64,000 bases of DNA from Streptomyces sp. NBC_01446. GTDB taxonomy: Bacteria; Actinomycetota; Actinomycetes; Streptomycetales; Streptomycetaceae. Below are positions 33,920 to 42,039 of this stretch, one piece after another (the first letter of the stretch is position 1; each line of letters opens with the position of its first letter). The stretch is from positions 3,688,501-3,752,500 of the forward strand of contig NZ_JAPEPO010000001.1 in NCBI RefSeq assembly GCF_026340095.1, in the 5' to 3' direction. Both the position numbers and the translations under genes were made by a program. A model generated the notes under the pieces. It saw nothing but the letters and a program-made list of their open reading frames with translations. It was not told the origin of the DNA and searched no databases.

Positions 33920-35194
33920 CTACCCCCGCCACTTCCCGCTCGTGGCTATCGCCTTGAGCTGGGTCATGGTCAGCGCGGGCGTGGTCCTCGTGGCCGCGGT
34001 GTTCTGCGCGCCCGAGTTGAACGCCGATATCACCACGCGGAACCCGTTCTTGCGGATCCTGTCCACAGTCCACATCACCACGCCCCGGCCCCCCTTCTCG
34101 CCGGGCCCCTGATGCGTGACAACCTTCGTGCCGTCAGGCAGGGTCTGCGCACCGGAGCCGAAGAGCTCACCCTCCACATCCGACATGTTCGCCTGCACAT
34201 TGATCTGGACGAGGCTCGCACCCTTCCCGTCGTTCACCACGACGTACGCGAAGCCGTCCTCGCCCTGGCGGGTCGTCACCTTGGCACTCTTCGGCAGCAG
34301 CGAGGTGAGGTTCTTGAGGATGGTGTCGCCGCCGGCAGCCTGCGGGACCGGCTGCTGCACGGGCTCGTCCTGCGGCTTCGGCAGGGCCCGCAGTATCGGA
34401 CGCCACTCCTTCGAGGTCACCAGGGCCCTCAACTGTGCGGTGCTGAGCGGCGGTTCGTCCCGGGAGACGGGTTCACCCTTCTCCGCCGGTGCGTTCCATT
34501 CACTGGCGTCGACGGTGTAGCCCTCCGGCGTCACCACGTACGCGTGCCACCACTTGGTGTCCGCGCGCTTGTCCGGGTACTCGTAGCCCTGCAGGAGCAG
34601 CAGCCGGGAGCCGTCGGCCAGCGTCTTGCTCGAGCAGGAGTCGTACGGCGTGTAGACCTTCTCGGGACAGGCGAGCTGCTCCGCGACCCCCGCGCCCTCA
34701 GGGTCGACCCGGCCCAGACTCAGGCCGATCGCCGCCTTGCCCTTGCCGTCGTCGAAGACGACCGAGGCGAGCGGCCCGCGCCCGTCCTCCGTACCGCGGC
34801 CCGACGCGCTGCTGAACTTGCCGTCGGGCAGCAGCCCTTCGAGGGTCTTGATCAGATGGCTGGCGGAGTACTGCGGCCCCTCGCCCGGCGTGCTCGTCGT
34901 TCCCTGCGTCGTACTCCCCGGCTCGGGCTGCGCGGCCACCGGGCTGCCGTGCCCGGCCTCGGCCCCGAAGGCCCCGGCTGCGTATGACGCACCGAATCCG
35001 ACCGCGGCGAGCGCGGCGAAGCTCCCTGTGACCGTCGCGGCCCGCCGGCGCCGCAGCCTGCGCCGGCCGCGCGCCATGCCGCCGTCGACCAGCGGCCCAC
35101 CCGTGGCGTTGAACGTCTCACCCGTTATCCGCAGGGCCTCCCCGAGGCCACCCACGAAGGCTTCCTGGTCACGGTCTTCGTCTGTCCCTGGCAT
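33920..35194 (-). CDS. membrane-anchored partner of the ECF sigma factor (putative anti-sigma factor)
   Basis: 424 aa from ATG 35194. The cytoplasmic N-terminus is 60 residues, with one membrane helix (TVTGSFAALAAVGFGASYAAGAFG), then a large extracellular part. The outside region carries two similar units, each ending in a helix: LSTAQLRALVTSKEWR near residue 250 and LTMTQLKAIATSGKWRG at the very end, so the domain appears to be duplicated. No zinc anti-sigma motif HxxxCxxC is seen. The gene lies 39 bases after the SigE-family gene, and a membrane partner of that kind is usual. Confidence 0.75.
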   Translation of the reverse strand: MPGTDEDRDQEAFVGGLGEALRITGETFNATGGPLVDGGMARGRRRLRRRRAATVTGSFAALAAVGFGASYAAGAFGAEAGHGSPVAAQPEPGSTTQGTTSTPGEGPQYSASHLIKTLEGLLPDGKFSSASGRGTEDGRGPLASVVFDDGKGKAAIGLSLGRVDPEGAGVAEQLACPEKVYTPYDSCSSKTLADGSRLLLLQGYEYPDKRADTKWWHAYVVTPEGYTVDASEWNAPAEKGEPVSRDEPPLSTAQLRALVTSKEWRPILRALPKPQDEPVQQPVPQAAGGDTILKNLTSLLPKSAKVTTRQGEDGFAYVVVNDGKGASLVQINVQANMSDVEGELFGSGAQTLPDGTKVVTHQGPGEKGGRGVVMWTVDRIRKNGFRVVISAFNSGAQNTAATRTTPALTMTQLKAIATSGKWRG

Positions 35195-35233
35195 ACCGAC
35201 CACCACTCCTCACACCGAATCGGGTCAAGCTCA

Positions 35234-35740
35234 TTACGCGGCGAACTCGGCCACGCTGCCGCCCAGTTGTTCCCGCAGCCGGGCCAGCGCCCGCGTGCTC
35301 CGCATACGCACCGCCGCCGAGCTGACGTTCAGAATCTCCGCGGTCTCCATCACGGATCGGTCCTCCCAGTACCGCAGCACGATCACCGCCCGGTCCTTCG
35401 GCGGCAGCTGCCGCAGCGCGTCGAGAAGAGTGATCCGCAGCGAGGCGTCGCCCGGCGGAATGTCCGAGGTCTCCGGAATCTCGTCGCTGGGATGCTCCTG
35501 CGCGGAACGCCGCCGCTGGTGCGCGAGAAAGGCGCGTATGAGCACGGTCTGGGCGTACGCCGCCGGGTTCCCGACCCGTGACGACCGCCCCCACACCACG
35601 TACATCCGCCCCAGCGTCTCCTGCACCAGATCCTCGGCGAAGTGCGTGTCGCCACTGGTCAACAGGCATGCCGAACGGAACAGGTGTCCTGTCCGGGCCT
35701 CCGCGAACTCCCGGAACCCGCTCTCCTTGGAGCGCCTCAT
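35234..35740 (-). CDS. ECF sigma factor of the SigE family
   Basis: 168 aa. Region 2 is AEARTGHLFRSACLLTSGDTHFAEDLVQETLGRMY, and region 4 is ALRQLPPKDRAVIVLRYWEDRSVMETAEILNVSSAAVRMRSTRALARLRE-like. The family regulates envelope stress or secretion genes in Streptomyces; target promoters are unknown. It is the first gene of a two-gene unit with the membrane protein downstream. Confidence 0.95.
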   Translation of the reverse strand: MRRSKESGFREFAEARTGHLFRSACLLTSGDTHFAEDLVQETLGRMYVVWGRSSRVGNPAAYAQTVLIRAFLAHQRRRSAQEHPSDEIPETSDIPPGDASLRITLLDALRQLPPKDRAVIVLRYWEDRSVMETAEILNVSSAAVRMRSTRALARLREQLGGSVAEFAA

Positions 35741-35841
35741 CAGGCGCCCTCCCCCTCATCGCCCCACACCTTTTAGATGCGGTGAGGCGGACGGGATGTT
35801 TCAGCGACGCCGCGATCCCCCGAGAGCCTGCGGCGCGCACT

Positions 35842-36257
35842 CTACGATCGCCGCAAGACACGACGCGGGCCCGGTCCGCCCACCCACCTCAATCCGAGGC
35901 GAGCGAACCGGACCGGGCCGTGCAAGCCCACCAGCAACGCATCTCTGCCCGAGTCCAGAACCGTCAACAGATCCCCGGCGCGAACCTCCGGTGCCTCAAC
36001 AGGCAGCAGCGCCTCGTACGTCGTCATCACCCGCTGTGTGGCCACGGATCCGTCGAGGGGCGCCACGGCCGCAGGCTGGCCTCGGAGGACGACGGCCCCA
36101 GCGCCCTCCCACACCAGCACTCCGTCCGCTGGCCGCAGGACGCCGGTCGTCTCGTCCAAGACGTCGTCGCCGCGCCCCCCACGTCACGCCAGATCCGAAC
36201 CCGGTCATCGAGCATCCGCTCCACCACCCGCCGAATCCCGGACAGGTCAAGCCCCAC
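35842..36257 (-). pseudogene. phage-type head protein (DUF6093-like) with a frameshift
   Basis: GTG 36257 overlaps the previous stop and begins VGLDLSGIRRVVERMLDDRV, RIWRDVGG. At a run of six G on this strand (36175-36180) the frame is lost. From there the other frame continues DDVLDETTGVLRPADGVLVW, GAGAVVLRGQPAAVAPLDG, and VMTTYEALLPVEAPEVRAGD. One more G would restore one frame through the whole gene. Either the gene is inactive or the assembly has a homopolymer error. DUF6093 resemblance is from memory. Confidence 0.6.
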
Positions 36258-36610
36258 GAGCCCATTCCGCCAACTGCCGTAGCACCGCAGCCGTCCAACC
36301 ACCCGGCACGTTCTCCAGATCCACGCGAGCGAGCGCGGTCCGTTCGACCTCGACCGGGTCCATGGCCTCGAGGAACGCGGCGACGGCAGGGCCGGGACCG
36401 CCGGACAGCCCAACCTCCACGCGGGCAAGAAGATCGAGCGCGGCCCGACAGGTCTCACTCGGTGCCAGTTCCAGCAGGACGAGCGGGGGCGCGCCGGGAT
36501 CGGCGGTGTACGTGGACGGACGTCACAGAGCCACTCGCGTTGTTCCCGTCCACAACGACCGTGCACTCGTGATCGTCCAGCGTCATCTGGAACCGGTTCA
36601 GTGTCGTCAC
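36247..36610 (-). pseudogene. gene upstream of the DUF6093-like gene, frameshifted
   Basis: GTG 36610 opens MTTLNRFQMTLDDHECTVVV, DGNNASGSVTSVHV. The rest is then in a second frame: TYTADPGAPPLVLLELAPSE, TCRAALDLLARVEVGLSGG, and a long alpha-helical end LENVPGGWTAAVLRQLAEWARGA before TGA at 36247. The shift is near 36525. No homopolymer is present, so a real small indel is more likely than an error. The end overlaps the start of the next gene. Function unknown. Confidence 0.55.
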
Positions 36611-36771
36611 CGGCGGAGCCTACTGGTGGGCGCACTTGTGACGTCAGGCAACGATCTGCCCCTCCTCGAATGGATCTTTGCCTTGCCTTTGCTGCCCTCA
36701 CAGTTGCCAATTACCCGGCCTGGTTAGGGTCGTACGGCTGACGAAGCGACCACGGGGGAGAGCGCGCGTTC

Positions 36772-37134
36772 ATGAGCAGCGGTACGGGTGACAAGGGTGA
36801 GATACTCGACATCAAGATCGCCGATCTGAAGGCGACGGCCCCGCACTTCCACACCCACAGCATGGACTTGTCCAAGGCGCTGACCAAGCTCAAGACGGCG
36901 TTGTCCGCGGCTGGGTCCCCTTGGGGTGACGACGATCAGGGCACCGCCTTCCACAAGGCATACGGTCCGCACGTCAAACAGATGGAGCAGTCCGCGCAGA
37001 TCCTCGCCGACGGGCTGGCCAGCATCCATGACGCGATGACGGACATGGCGGACGGTCACATCGACAACGACGACCTGGTGCGTGCCATGTTCAGCCGGAT
37101 CGCCGTCAAGGGCGGCAAGGGCGACGGCAAGTGA
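36772..37134 (+). CDS. WXG100-like type VII secretion substrate/chaperone
   Basis: 120 aa, all helical, with SPWGDDDQGTAFHKAY in the middle, the W-x-G turn between two helices. Such small proteins are exported by type VII (ESX) systems with larger toxin partners. GGGGGAG lies before ATG 36772. The stop overlaps the following toxin gene start by 4 bases (GTGA), so the two are translated together. No ESX secretion genes (eccC, mycP) are in the window. Confidence 0.75.
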   Translation: MSSGTGDKGEILDIKIADLKATAPHFHTHSMDLSKALTKLKTALSAAGSPWGDDDQGTAFHKAYGPHVKQMEQSAQILADGLASIHDAMTDMADGHIDNDDLVRAMFSRIAVKGGKGDGK

Positions 37135-38486
37135 GCGTCGCTGACAAGGCCAAGAAGATCGTCCAGGACCTCACCGGCATGTGGTGGCCGGACGCCGACG
37201 AGGACGGCCTGCGCGACGCCGCCAAAGCATGGCGGGACTTCGCCGACGACCTCGAGGACGTCACCGCCGCCGCGAACAAGTCGGCCCGCACGATCATCGA
37301 GCACAACAAAGGCGAGGCGATATCCGCCTTCGACGACCCGTACTGGCGCCGCTACTACTACCAGAAGCACGGCTGGCTCCAGGACATGATCGACGGCTCC
37401 CGCGACATGGCCAAGGCCCTCGACAAGTATGCCGACGCCGTCCACAAGGCCGTCACACACCTCGAACACGAACTGGAGATCGTCGGCGCCACGATCATCG
37501 CGGGAACCGCACTCGCTATCTTCACCGCGGGCATCTCCGAAGGCGCCGCGGCAGCGGCCACCGCGAGCATCGTGGAAATGGCCGGCACCATGGGCGTCAC
37601 CGTCTCCACCGAGGTCGCCACCATCGCCGGCACCACCCTGGCTACCGCAGCACTCGGCGGCATCGAATCCGTCACCGTGGACCTGGCCGTCACCCAGCCC
37701 GTCTCGATGGCCACGGGCGAGAGCAAGGGCCTCAGCCTCGACGAAGCCGGTCACGCGATTACGGATGGAATGCTGTACGGCGGCATGTTCGGCGCGGGCG
37801 CCGGAACCGTGAGGGCGGCGACCGAGGCAGGCGGTTTCAGCAACCTGTTCGACGGTCTGACCATGCCCGGCCCACGTGCCGCGCTGCCCTCCGAACTCGA
37901 CCTCGACGGCATCGTCGAGTCACCGAAGCTCATCCGCCAGGACGACGACTTCGGCGCCACACACAACCCGTTCGGTCTGAAGAAGTCCCGCTTCGACCCG
38001 GACATCGGCGTCGTTCCCGCAGACCCCGACGGCGACATCAGCCCGCTCCAGCACGTCCTCGGCGGCAAGAACAAAGCCGCCAAGGAGTCCAGCCAGTACA
38101 CCTCCTTCGCCCCGCAGGACGGCACCGGGAAGGTCTACGGCAACGAGGAGATCCGCGTCGACTACCAGCGCCTCCAGAAGGACATCGACGCAGGCAAGGT
38201 GCAGGGCGTCGAGATCCTGCCCCCGGAGCAGATCCAGCAGTCGATCAACGACGAGATCAACAAGGTCGCCGGACGCGAGATCGACGTACCCACCACGCTC
38301 AAAGCTGGCGAGAAGGACCCCGCGCAGGACTTCGTCGACAGCCTCGAGCTGAGCAAGGGCAAGTCCCGTAAGGTCGTCGACAGGGTCATGGCCCTGCTCA
38401 ACACGCGCCGCGACGGCGAGTGGCTGATCAGCGGGACCGTTCCCAAGGAGTACGTCACCGGACCGTTCCCCACCTCCGGATCATAG
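37131..38486 (+). CDS. polymorphic toxin with N-terminal LXG/WXG-like helical domain
   Basis: 451 aa. Residues 1-115 are helical (WWPDADEDGLRDAAKAWRDF, and a YWRRYYYQKHGWLQDM segment). Residues 115-180 are a long hydrophobic and alanine/glycine-rich region (VGATIIAGTALAIFTAGISEG). A linker with pro/asp sequences follows. The C-terminal 150 residues are the probable toxin (LQHVLGG, SSQYTSFAP, EEIRVDYQRLQKDI, PPEQIQQSI). That block is weakly reminiscent of ADP-ribosyltransferase toxins with a serine after the first strand, but I would not name an enzyme. It sits between a WXG100 gene and a putative immunity gene. Confidence 0.75.
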   Translation: MSVADKAKKIVQDLTGMWWPDADEDGLRDAAKAWRDFADDLEDVTAAANKSARTIIEHNKGEAISAFDDPYWRRYYYQKHGWLQDMIDGSRDMAKALDKYADAVHKAVTHLEHELEIVGATIIAGTALAIFTAGISEGAAAAATASIVEMAGTMGVTVSTEVATIAGTTLATAALGGIESVTVDLAVTQPVSMATGESKGLSLDEAGHAITDGMLYGGMFGAGAGTVRAATEAGGFSNLFDGLTMPGPRAALPSELDLDGIVESPKLIRQDDDFGATHNPFGLKKSRFDPDIGVVPADPDGDISPLQHVLGGKNKAAKESSQYTSFAPQDGTGKVYGNEEIRVDYQRLQKDIDAGKVQGVEILPPEQIQQSINDEINKVAGREIDVPTTLKAGEKDPAQDFVDSLELSKGKSRKVVDRVMALLNTRRDGEWLISGTVPKEYVTGPFPTSGS

Positions 38487-38504
38487 GAAAGCGCAGCTCA
38501 CCCC

Positions 38505-39224
38505 ATGGCCGACACCACGGATCGCTGGCAGCCGAGCCCCAGGCTGCGGGCCCTGCTCTACACCGACTTCGACGGCAACCCCGCCGACCCGGACGACGTG
38601 ATCGCCGACGCCCTGGACGGCGACGGCTACCTCGAACGCGCCCCCGGCCTGACCGAGATCCTCCAGGACGAGGACGCCGACCCCGCCGGCCGCCTTCTCG
38701 CCTGCTGCGCGCTGACCAGCTGGGCCGACCCGCTCGGCTACGACACGGTCATCCGCGCCGCGGCCGACCCCGACGACGTGGTCTGGCGCGGCCAGTCCGC
38801 CGACCGCTTCTTCAGCCAGGACGACACCTTCGGTCTGCTCGCCGACGCGGTCGGCTCCAGCAGCGACATGGTCGAGGAGCGCGACACCGCGGACCGGCGC
38901 ATCGAAGCAGCCCGAGCCCTGATCTCCCTCGCGGACCGGTTCCAGTTCGACCGGCACATCTCCTCGCTACTGACCCGCGAGCTCGTCGAAGCGTGCCACG
39001 ACGAGATCCGCACGGTCGTCGACCGGGGCATCACCCACCTCGCCTCGGGCGAACACATCCCCTTCGACCTCGGCCTCCAACTCGCCCTGCTCACCATCAC
39101 GATGAAGAAGTTCGACGAAGCGCGAGCGAACGACTCGATGCTCCGGCTCGCCGCCGCACGGCCGGGCGAACGCGCCTTGCGCGAACTGGCGGACGCGACC
39201 GGCAGCTCCCTCTGGCTGATGTAG
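38505..39224 (+). CDS. putative immunity protein for the preceding toxin
   Basis: 239 aa, acidic and largely helical (WQPSPRLRALLYTDFDG at the start; RRIEAARALISLADRFQFD in the middle; LQLALLTITMKKFDEARAN near the end). It has no membrane segment or signal peptide, so it is cytosolic. It begins 18 bases after the toxin stop in the same direction. No domain is recognised. Immunity is inferred from position alone. Confidence 0.6.
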   Translation: MADTTDRWQPSPRLRALLYTDFDGNPADPDDVIADALDGDGYLERAPGLTEILQDEDADPAGRLLACCALTSWADPLGYDTVIRAAADPDDVVWRGQSADRFFSQDDTFGLLADAVGSSSDMVEERDTADRRIEAARALISLADRFQFDRHISSLLTRELVEACHDEIRTVVDRGITHLASGEHIPFDLGLQLALLTITMKKFDEARANDSMLRLAAARPGERALRELADATGSSLWLM

Positions 39225-39605
39225 CAACCTTGGCCATGGCCTCTCTGGTCCCCCTCAAGAGGATCTCCGAGCAACCGAGAACGATGCGCCTCCAACCACC
39301 GGGTCCCTGGTCTGCGGCGGCAGACGTCCCAGGGACGGCAGCGGGCAAGGAGCTCAAACCTCCGCATCCCAGTCACACGATCTCCGGAGCCGCGCACGGC
39401 GAGGGCCTGCAAGATCGTGACGGGTGCTGCCAGGCGGTCACACCGGATCCTGTTCTGCCAGGTCAGAGACTTGTGGACCTCATCCGCATGACCCCCGGTC
39501 CCCATCGTGACTTGCAGCATCTGCGGCGAGGAGAAACCCTGCGGCACCTCCCGCACCACGGGGCGACCGTGGTGCCCAGTCTGGCCGCTAAGCTCACCAT
39601 CAAGG

Positions 39606-39679
39606 CGGCGCGTAGCGCAGAGGTCGACGCGCGCGGTCTCAAAATCGCGAGGACGCCGGTTCGAATCCGGCCGCTCCGC
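39606..39679 (+). tRNA. tRNA-like element with an irregular anticodon arm
   Basis: The T arm is perfect (GCCGG TTCGAAT CCGGC, 39655-39671). The acceptor stem has six of seven pairs (39606-39612 with 39672-39678). Position 8-9 is TA, and a D-like stem GCGC/GCGC can form. The anticodon stem pairs only if the loop has eight bases (TCTCAAAA), and then it competes with the D stem. The anticodon would read CAA (Leu) or TCA (opal) depending on register. CCA is not encoded. It may be a decayed or displaced tRNA. Confidence 0.5.
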
Positions 39680-39685
39680 CCCTTC

Positions 39686-39898
39686 TCAGGCCGCTTCGTA
39701 GTGGTGCGCCCGGCCGCCGTGCCACTTCACCCACGACGGATCCTCGAGCAGGTCCTCCCCGTCAGGCAGGCCGGCGCGGCGCAGGAACTCGATGACGTCC
39801 CCATCCGAGTAGGCGAGGCCGAGGATCTGTCCGCGCGCGGTTACCCGCCGGCCGCCCGTGCCGAGCGGCGGGTGCACGACTATCGGCGCCATCCCCAT
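39686..39898 (-). CDS. small hypothetical protein
   Basis: About 70 aa: MGMAPIVVHPPLGTGGRRV, then RGQILGLAYSDGDVIEFLRR and a tail ending SWVKWHGGRAHHYEAA. The sequence is regular and looks like a small actinobacterial hypothetical, but I know no family. Frame is open further upstream without a sensible start. Located just after the tRNA-like element. Confidence 0.5.
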   Translation of the reverse strand: MGMAPIVVHPPLGTGGRRVTARGQILGLAYSDGDVIEFLRRAGLPDGEDLLEDPSWVKWHGGRAHHYEAA

Positions 39899-39960
39899 AG
39901 CTCCATGGTCACCCGAATGGCCGGGCCACGCATGCGGCAGCAAGCTCGGTCGCGCCAGGA

Positions 39961-40290
39961 TTACAGAGAGCCCCGTCCGGAGTTCTCCCCCCTCTTCCAG
40001 CCGGGCGGGCTCCGCCAGTCGAGCAGGCCGAGTTCGGTGTCGGGTCGGCAGTGCGTGCAAGCGGGGACGCCCTCGGTCACGGCCCTCAGTGCCTGATCTC
40101 GGTCGACGTCACGGGAGCGCTTACCCGCCATGTGGCAACCGCCGACGTGTACGGCCAGTCCGGGGCTGGCGGCCGGGCCTGCTCGCCGTGGCGCCGCTCG
40201 ATCTCGCGGCGTTCTTCGGTGGCGATCCACCGGTCGATCTGCTCGACCTGCTGTACGGCGGTTTTTCTTGGTCGAAAACCCATCTACCAG
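39961..40290 (-). pseudogene. DUF6233 protein gene with internal deletion and frameshift
   Basis: One frame reads VQQVEQIDRWIATEERREIE, RRHGEQARPPAPDW, which is the DUF6233 N-terminal half. Shortly after, another frame reads VHVGGCHMAGKRSRDVDRDQ, ALRAVTEGVPACTHCRPDTE, LG, the cysteine-containing C-terminal half. The segment that normally joins them (about 12-15 residues) is missing, near 40155-40165. Upstream to 40527 there is no supported gene on either strand. Confidence 0.6.
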
Positions 40291-40527
40291 AGGCTTCACC
40301 ACGTGGCCATGCCAACTGCCAAGCTGCTACGGCAGGTCGGGAAAGACTCACGCCGAGGCTGTGGAACTGGGGCAACGGGCCGTACGGCATGACGAACCAT
40401 GTGCACTTGGGATCGAAATCCGGAACGGGCATGGCGTGCGGGTGCCCGTGGAGCCTCCTGCCCAGCTCGATCTCCCGGCCATCTTTCGGAGTTCTCAGGT
40501 TGCGGCTGCGGCGGTACGCTCGGTGCC

Positions 40528-40939
40528 GTGGGGACTCTCGTCGTTCAGTCGATTCTGACCTTCATGGCTGCCGGGCGTGGCGTTCGGTCTCTACTGGCCG
40601 TGGGCGCTTTGGATGCTGAGGCGCAGGGGCGAAACGGTGGTGATTACCGGAAGTAGCGAGGACTGGACCGGTGGGCGCCATGGCTATCTGCTCTTCTACG
40701 CTGATCACCACGGCGATCACCATCTGATCCGCACCTCGGACCTGTTCCGCAGGGCAGGGAAAGCGGGGAGGAAGGGCAAGGTCTCCCCCTTGCCGGACAG
40801 CGGCGAAATCCGCGTCGTCTACGACCGGCGGAGACCCAAAAGAGCGCGGCTGTATCCACTGGACTGGGCGGAAGCAGGCCTGGTGGTGTACGGGCTGATC
40901 CCCGCTGTGCCCCTTGTCGTGGTCGCCGTGAACCTTTGA
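40528..40939 (+). CDS. small membrane protein, probably frameshifted
   Basis: Two frames join at about 40573. The first starts at GTG 40528 (VGTLVVQSILTFMAAG) after a TACGCT box with 7-base spacing, a leaderless-type promoter. The second continues VAFGLYWPWALWMLRRRGE, then a soluble domain with HGYLLFYADHHGDHHLIRTS and a final membrane helix ending VVVAVNL. One base fewer in the GGGC at 40573-40576 would merge them into one protein of about 136 aa. The shorter form from GTG 40577 (120 aa) remains possible. No family assigned. Confidence 0.5.
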
Positions 40940-41311
40940 TCGCGCACCCGCCGACCGAGGCTGGTCCAGGGGACCCGCGTCCTCGTCGCGGTTGACCGCA
41001 GTGAACATTCAGTTGGCTTCAGCGAGTTGGGCGACGGCGCAGGCGAGCAGAAGGACGGTCACCGACCACTCGGCGGGGTCACCGTGGAGTTCCTGGGCAA
41101 GGGCGCCGGGACGAAGACAGGCGAGATCAGCGGCCGATCAGGTCGAGTACGGTCCAGAAGCACGCGGAGCTCCTGATGGAGATCGGTTGATCTTGGTCGA
41201 CACCCCGTCTGCCAGGAGCTTCGTCGTTCTGGGCAAGCTGTGCCCGCCAATCGCCTGTCACTGCGGTCAAGTTGGAAAAGCCTCACTGCTGAGGCAGTGA
41301 TGCCGGTGCCC

Positions 41312-41770
41312 TCAACCTCCGTATCGGTTCCGCAGGTCAGTCGTGACGCTCGACATGATGCTCGTAGCCTGGTGTGGAGAGGTCTCTGCCAACGACATCT
41401 CAACCTGGGGGTCATAGGCCGTCAGGCCGGTCTCCTTCTCCACGAGCGTGGCGAGGGCGAAGAGCTTGCCGAGCACGGTTGCAGCACCGTCACCGGTGTG
41501 CCAGTAGGGCACCGTGATGCTGACCTCGTCGCCGAATACGGACAGGTCAATACCGGTGTCAGAGTGGCTGAGGTCGCGCGATTCCTGCTCGTACTCCGTG
41601 ATGTCCACATCGCCGAGCAGCACCCGAGCTTGCGGCACTATTCGCTGCCACGCTTCAAGGAGCTCGGTGGGTATCGGCCCGCTGTCCTCGGCCGCGGCCT
41701 CCGCGGCTTCCAGGACGGCGTCCCAGGACTGCCCCGCGTCTCGGGTCAGGAAGTAGATGTCGTAGCTCAT
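41312..41770 (-). CDS. hypothetical protein
   Basis: 152 aa. MSYDIYFLTRDAGQSWDAV at the start and a long acidic middle (AEDSGPIPTELLEAWQRIV) followed by GIDLSVFGDEVSITVPYW. No known family. ATG 41770 lies 6 bases after TACGAT (minus strand), again a leaderless-type arrangement. The tRNA-Ser piece begins 39 bases upstream of its start codon. Region 40940-41311 holds no gene I can support. Confidence 0.6.
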   Translation of the reverse strand: MSYDIYFLTRDAGQSWDAVLEAAEAAAEDSGPIPTELLEAWQRIVPQARVLLGDVDITEYEQESRDLSHSDTGIDLSVFGDEVSITVPYWHTGDGAATVLGKLFALATLVEKETGLTAYDPQVEMSLAETSPHQATSIMSSVTTDLRNRYGG

Positions 41771-41808
41771 CGCGGGATCGTAGAGCCAGTGGCTCTTGCC
41801 GTGAGCGG

Positions 41809-41865
41809 TGGTCTTGAAAACCGTCGTGGCGAGAGTCACCGTGGGTTCAAGTCCCACACCCACCG
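41809..41865 (+). repeat. 3' part of a tRNA-Ser(UGA) gene, probable att site scar
   Basis: Reading GGTGGTCTTGAAAACC, then a variable arm, then GTGGGTTCAAGTCCCAC (T arm) and ACCCACCG (acceptor). This is the anticodon arm through the 3' end of tRNA-Ser(UGA). The 5' half (acceptor, D arm) is replaced by other DNA. Integrative elements in Streptomyces use tRNA 3' ends as attachment sites and leave such fragments. A full copy of the tRNA is not in the window. Confidence 0.65.
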
Positions 41866-42039
41866 CGCAGCGTGAGAGCCTCTGACCAGGCGATTCGGTC
41901 AGGGGCTCTCGCATTTGGCGATCGCCGTGGCACACCGCAGTTCCCCGTGATTCCCCGGTCGTTCGGGCACGTGACGGGTACGCGAAGAGGGCCTAGGATC
42001 CGTCAGGAGAGAAGATCACGGTGTGACTGGGAGCACTTC

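Noticed and set aside
39225..39605. Gene candidates after the putative immunity protein
   Set aside because: All frames are short or shadow-like; no support beyond the tRNA-like element that follows.
40940..41311. Possible small protein frames between the membrane protein and the hypothetical gene
   Set aside because: No frame had both a start with a ribosome binding site and regular composition; a short stretch reading HGDPAEWSVTVLLLACAV on the minus strand was not enough.
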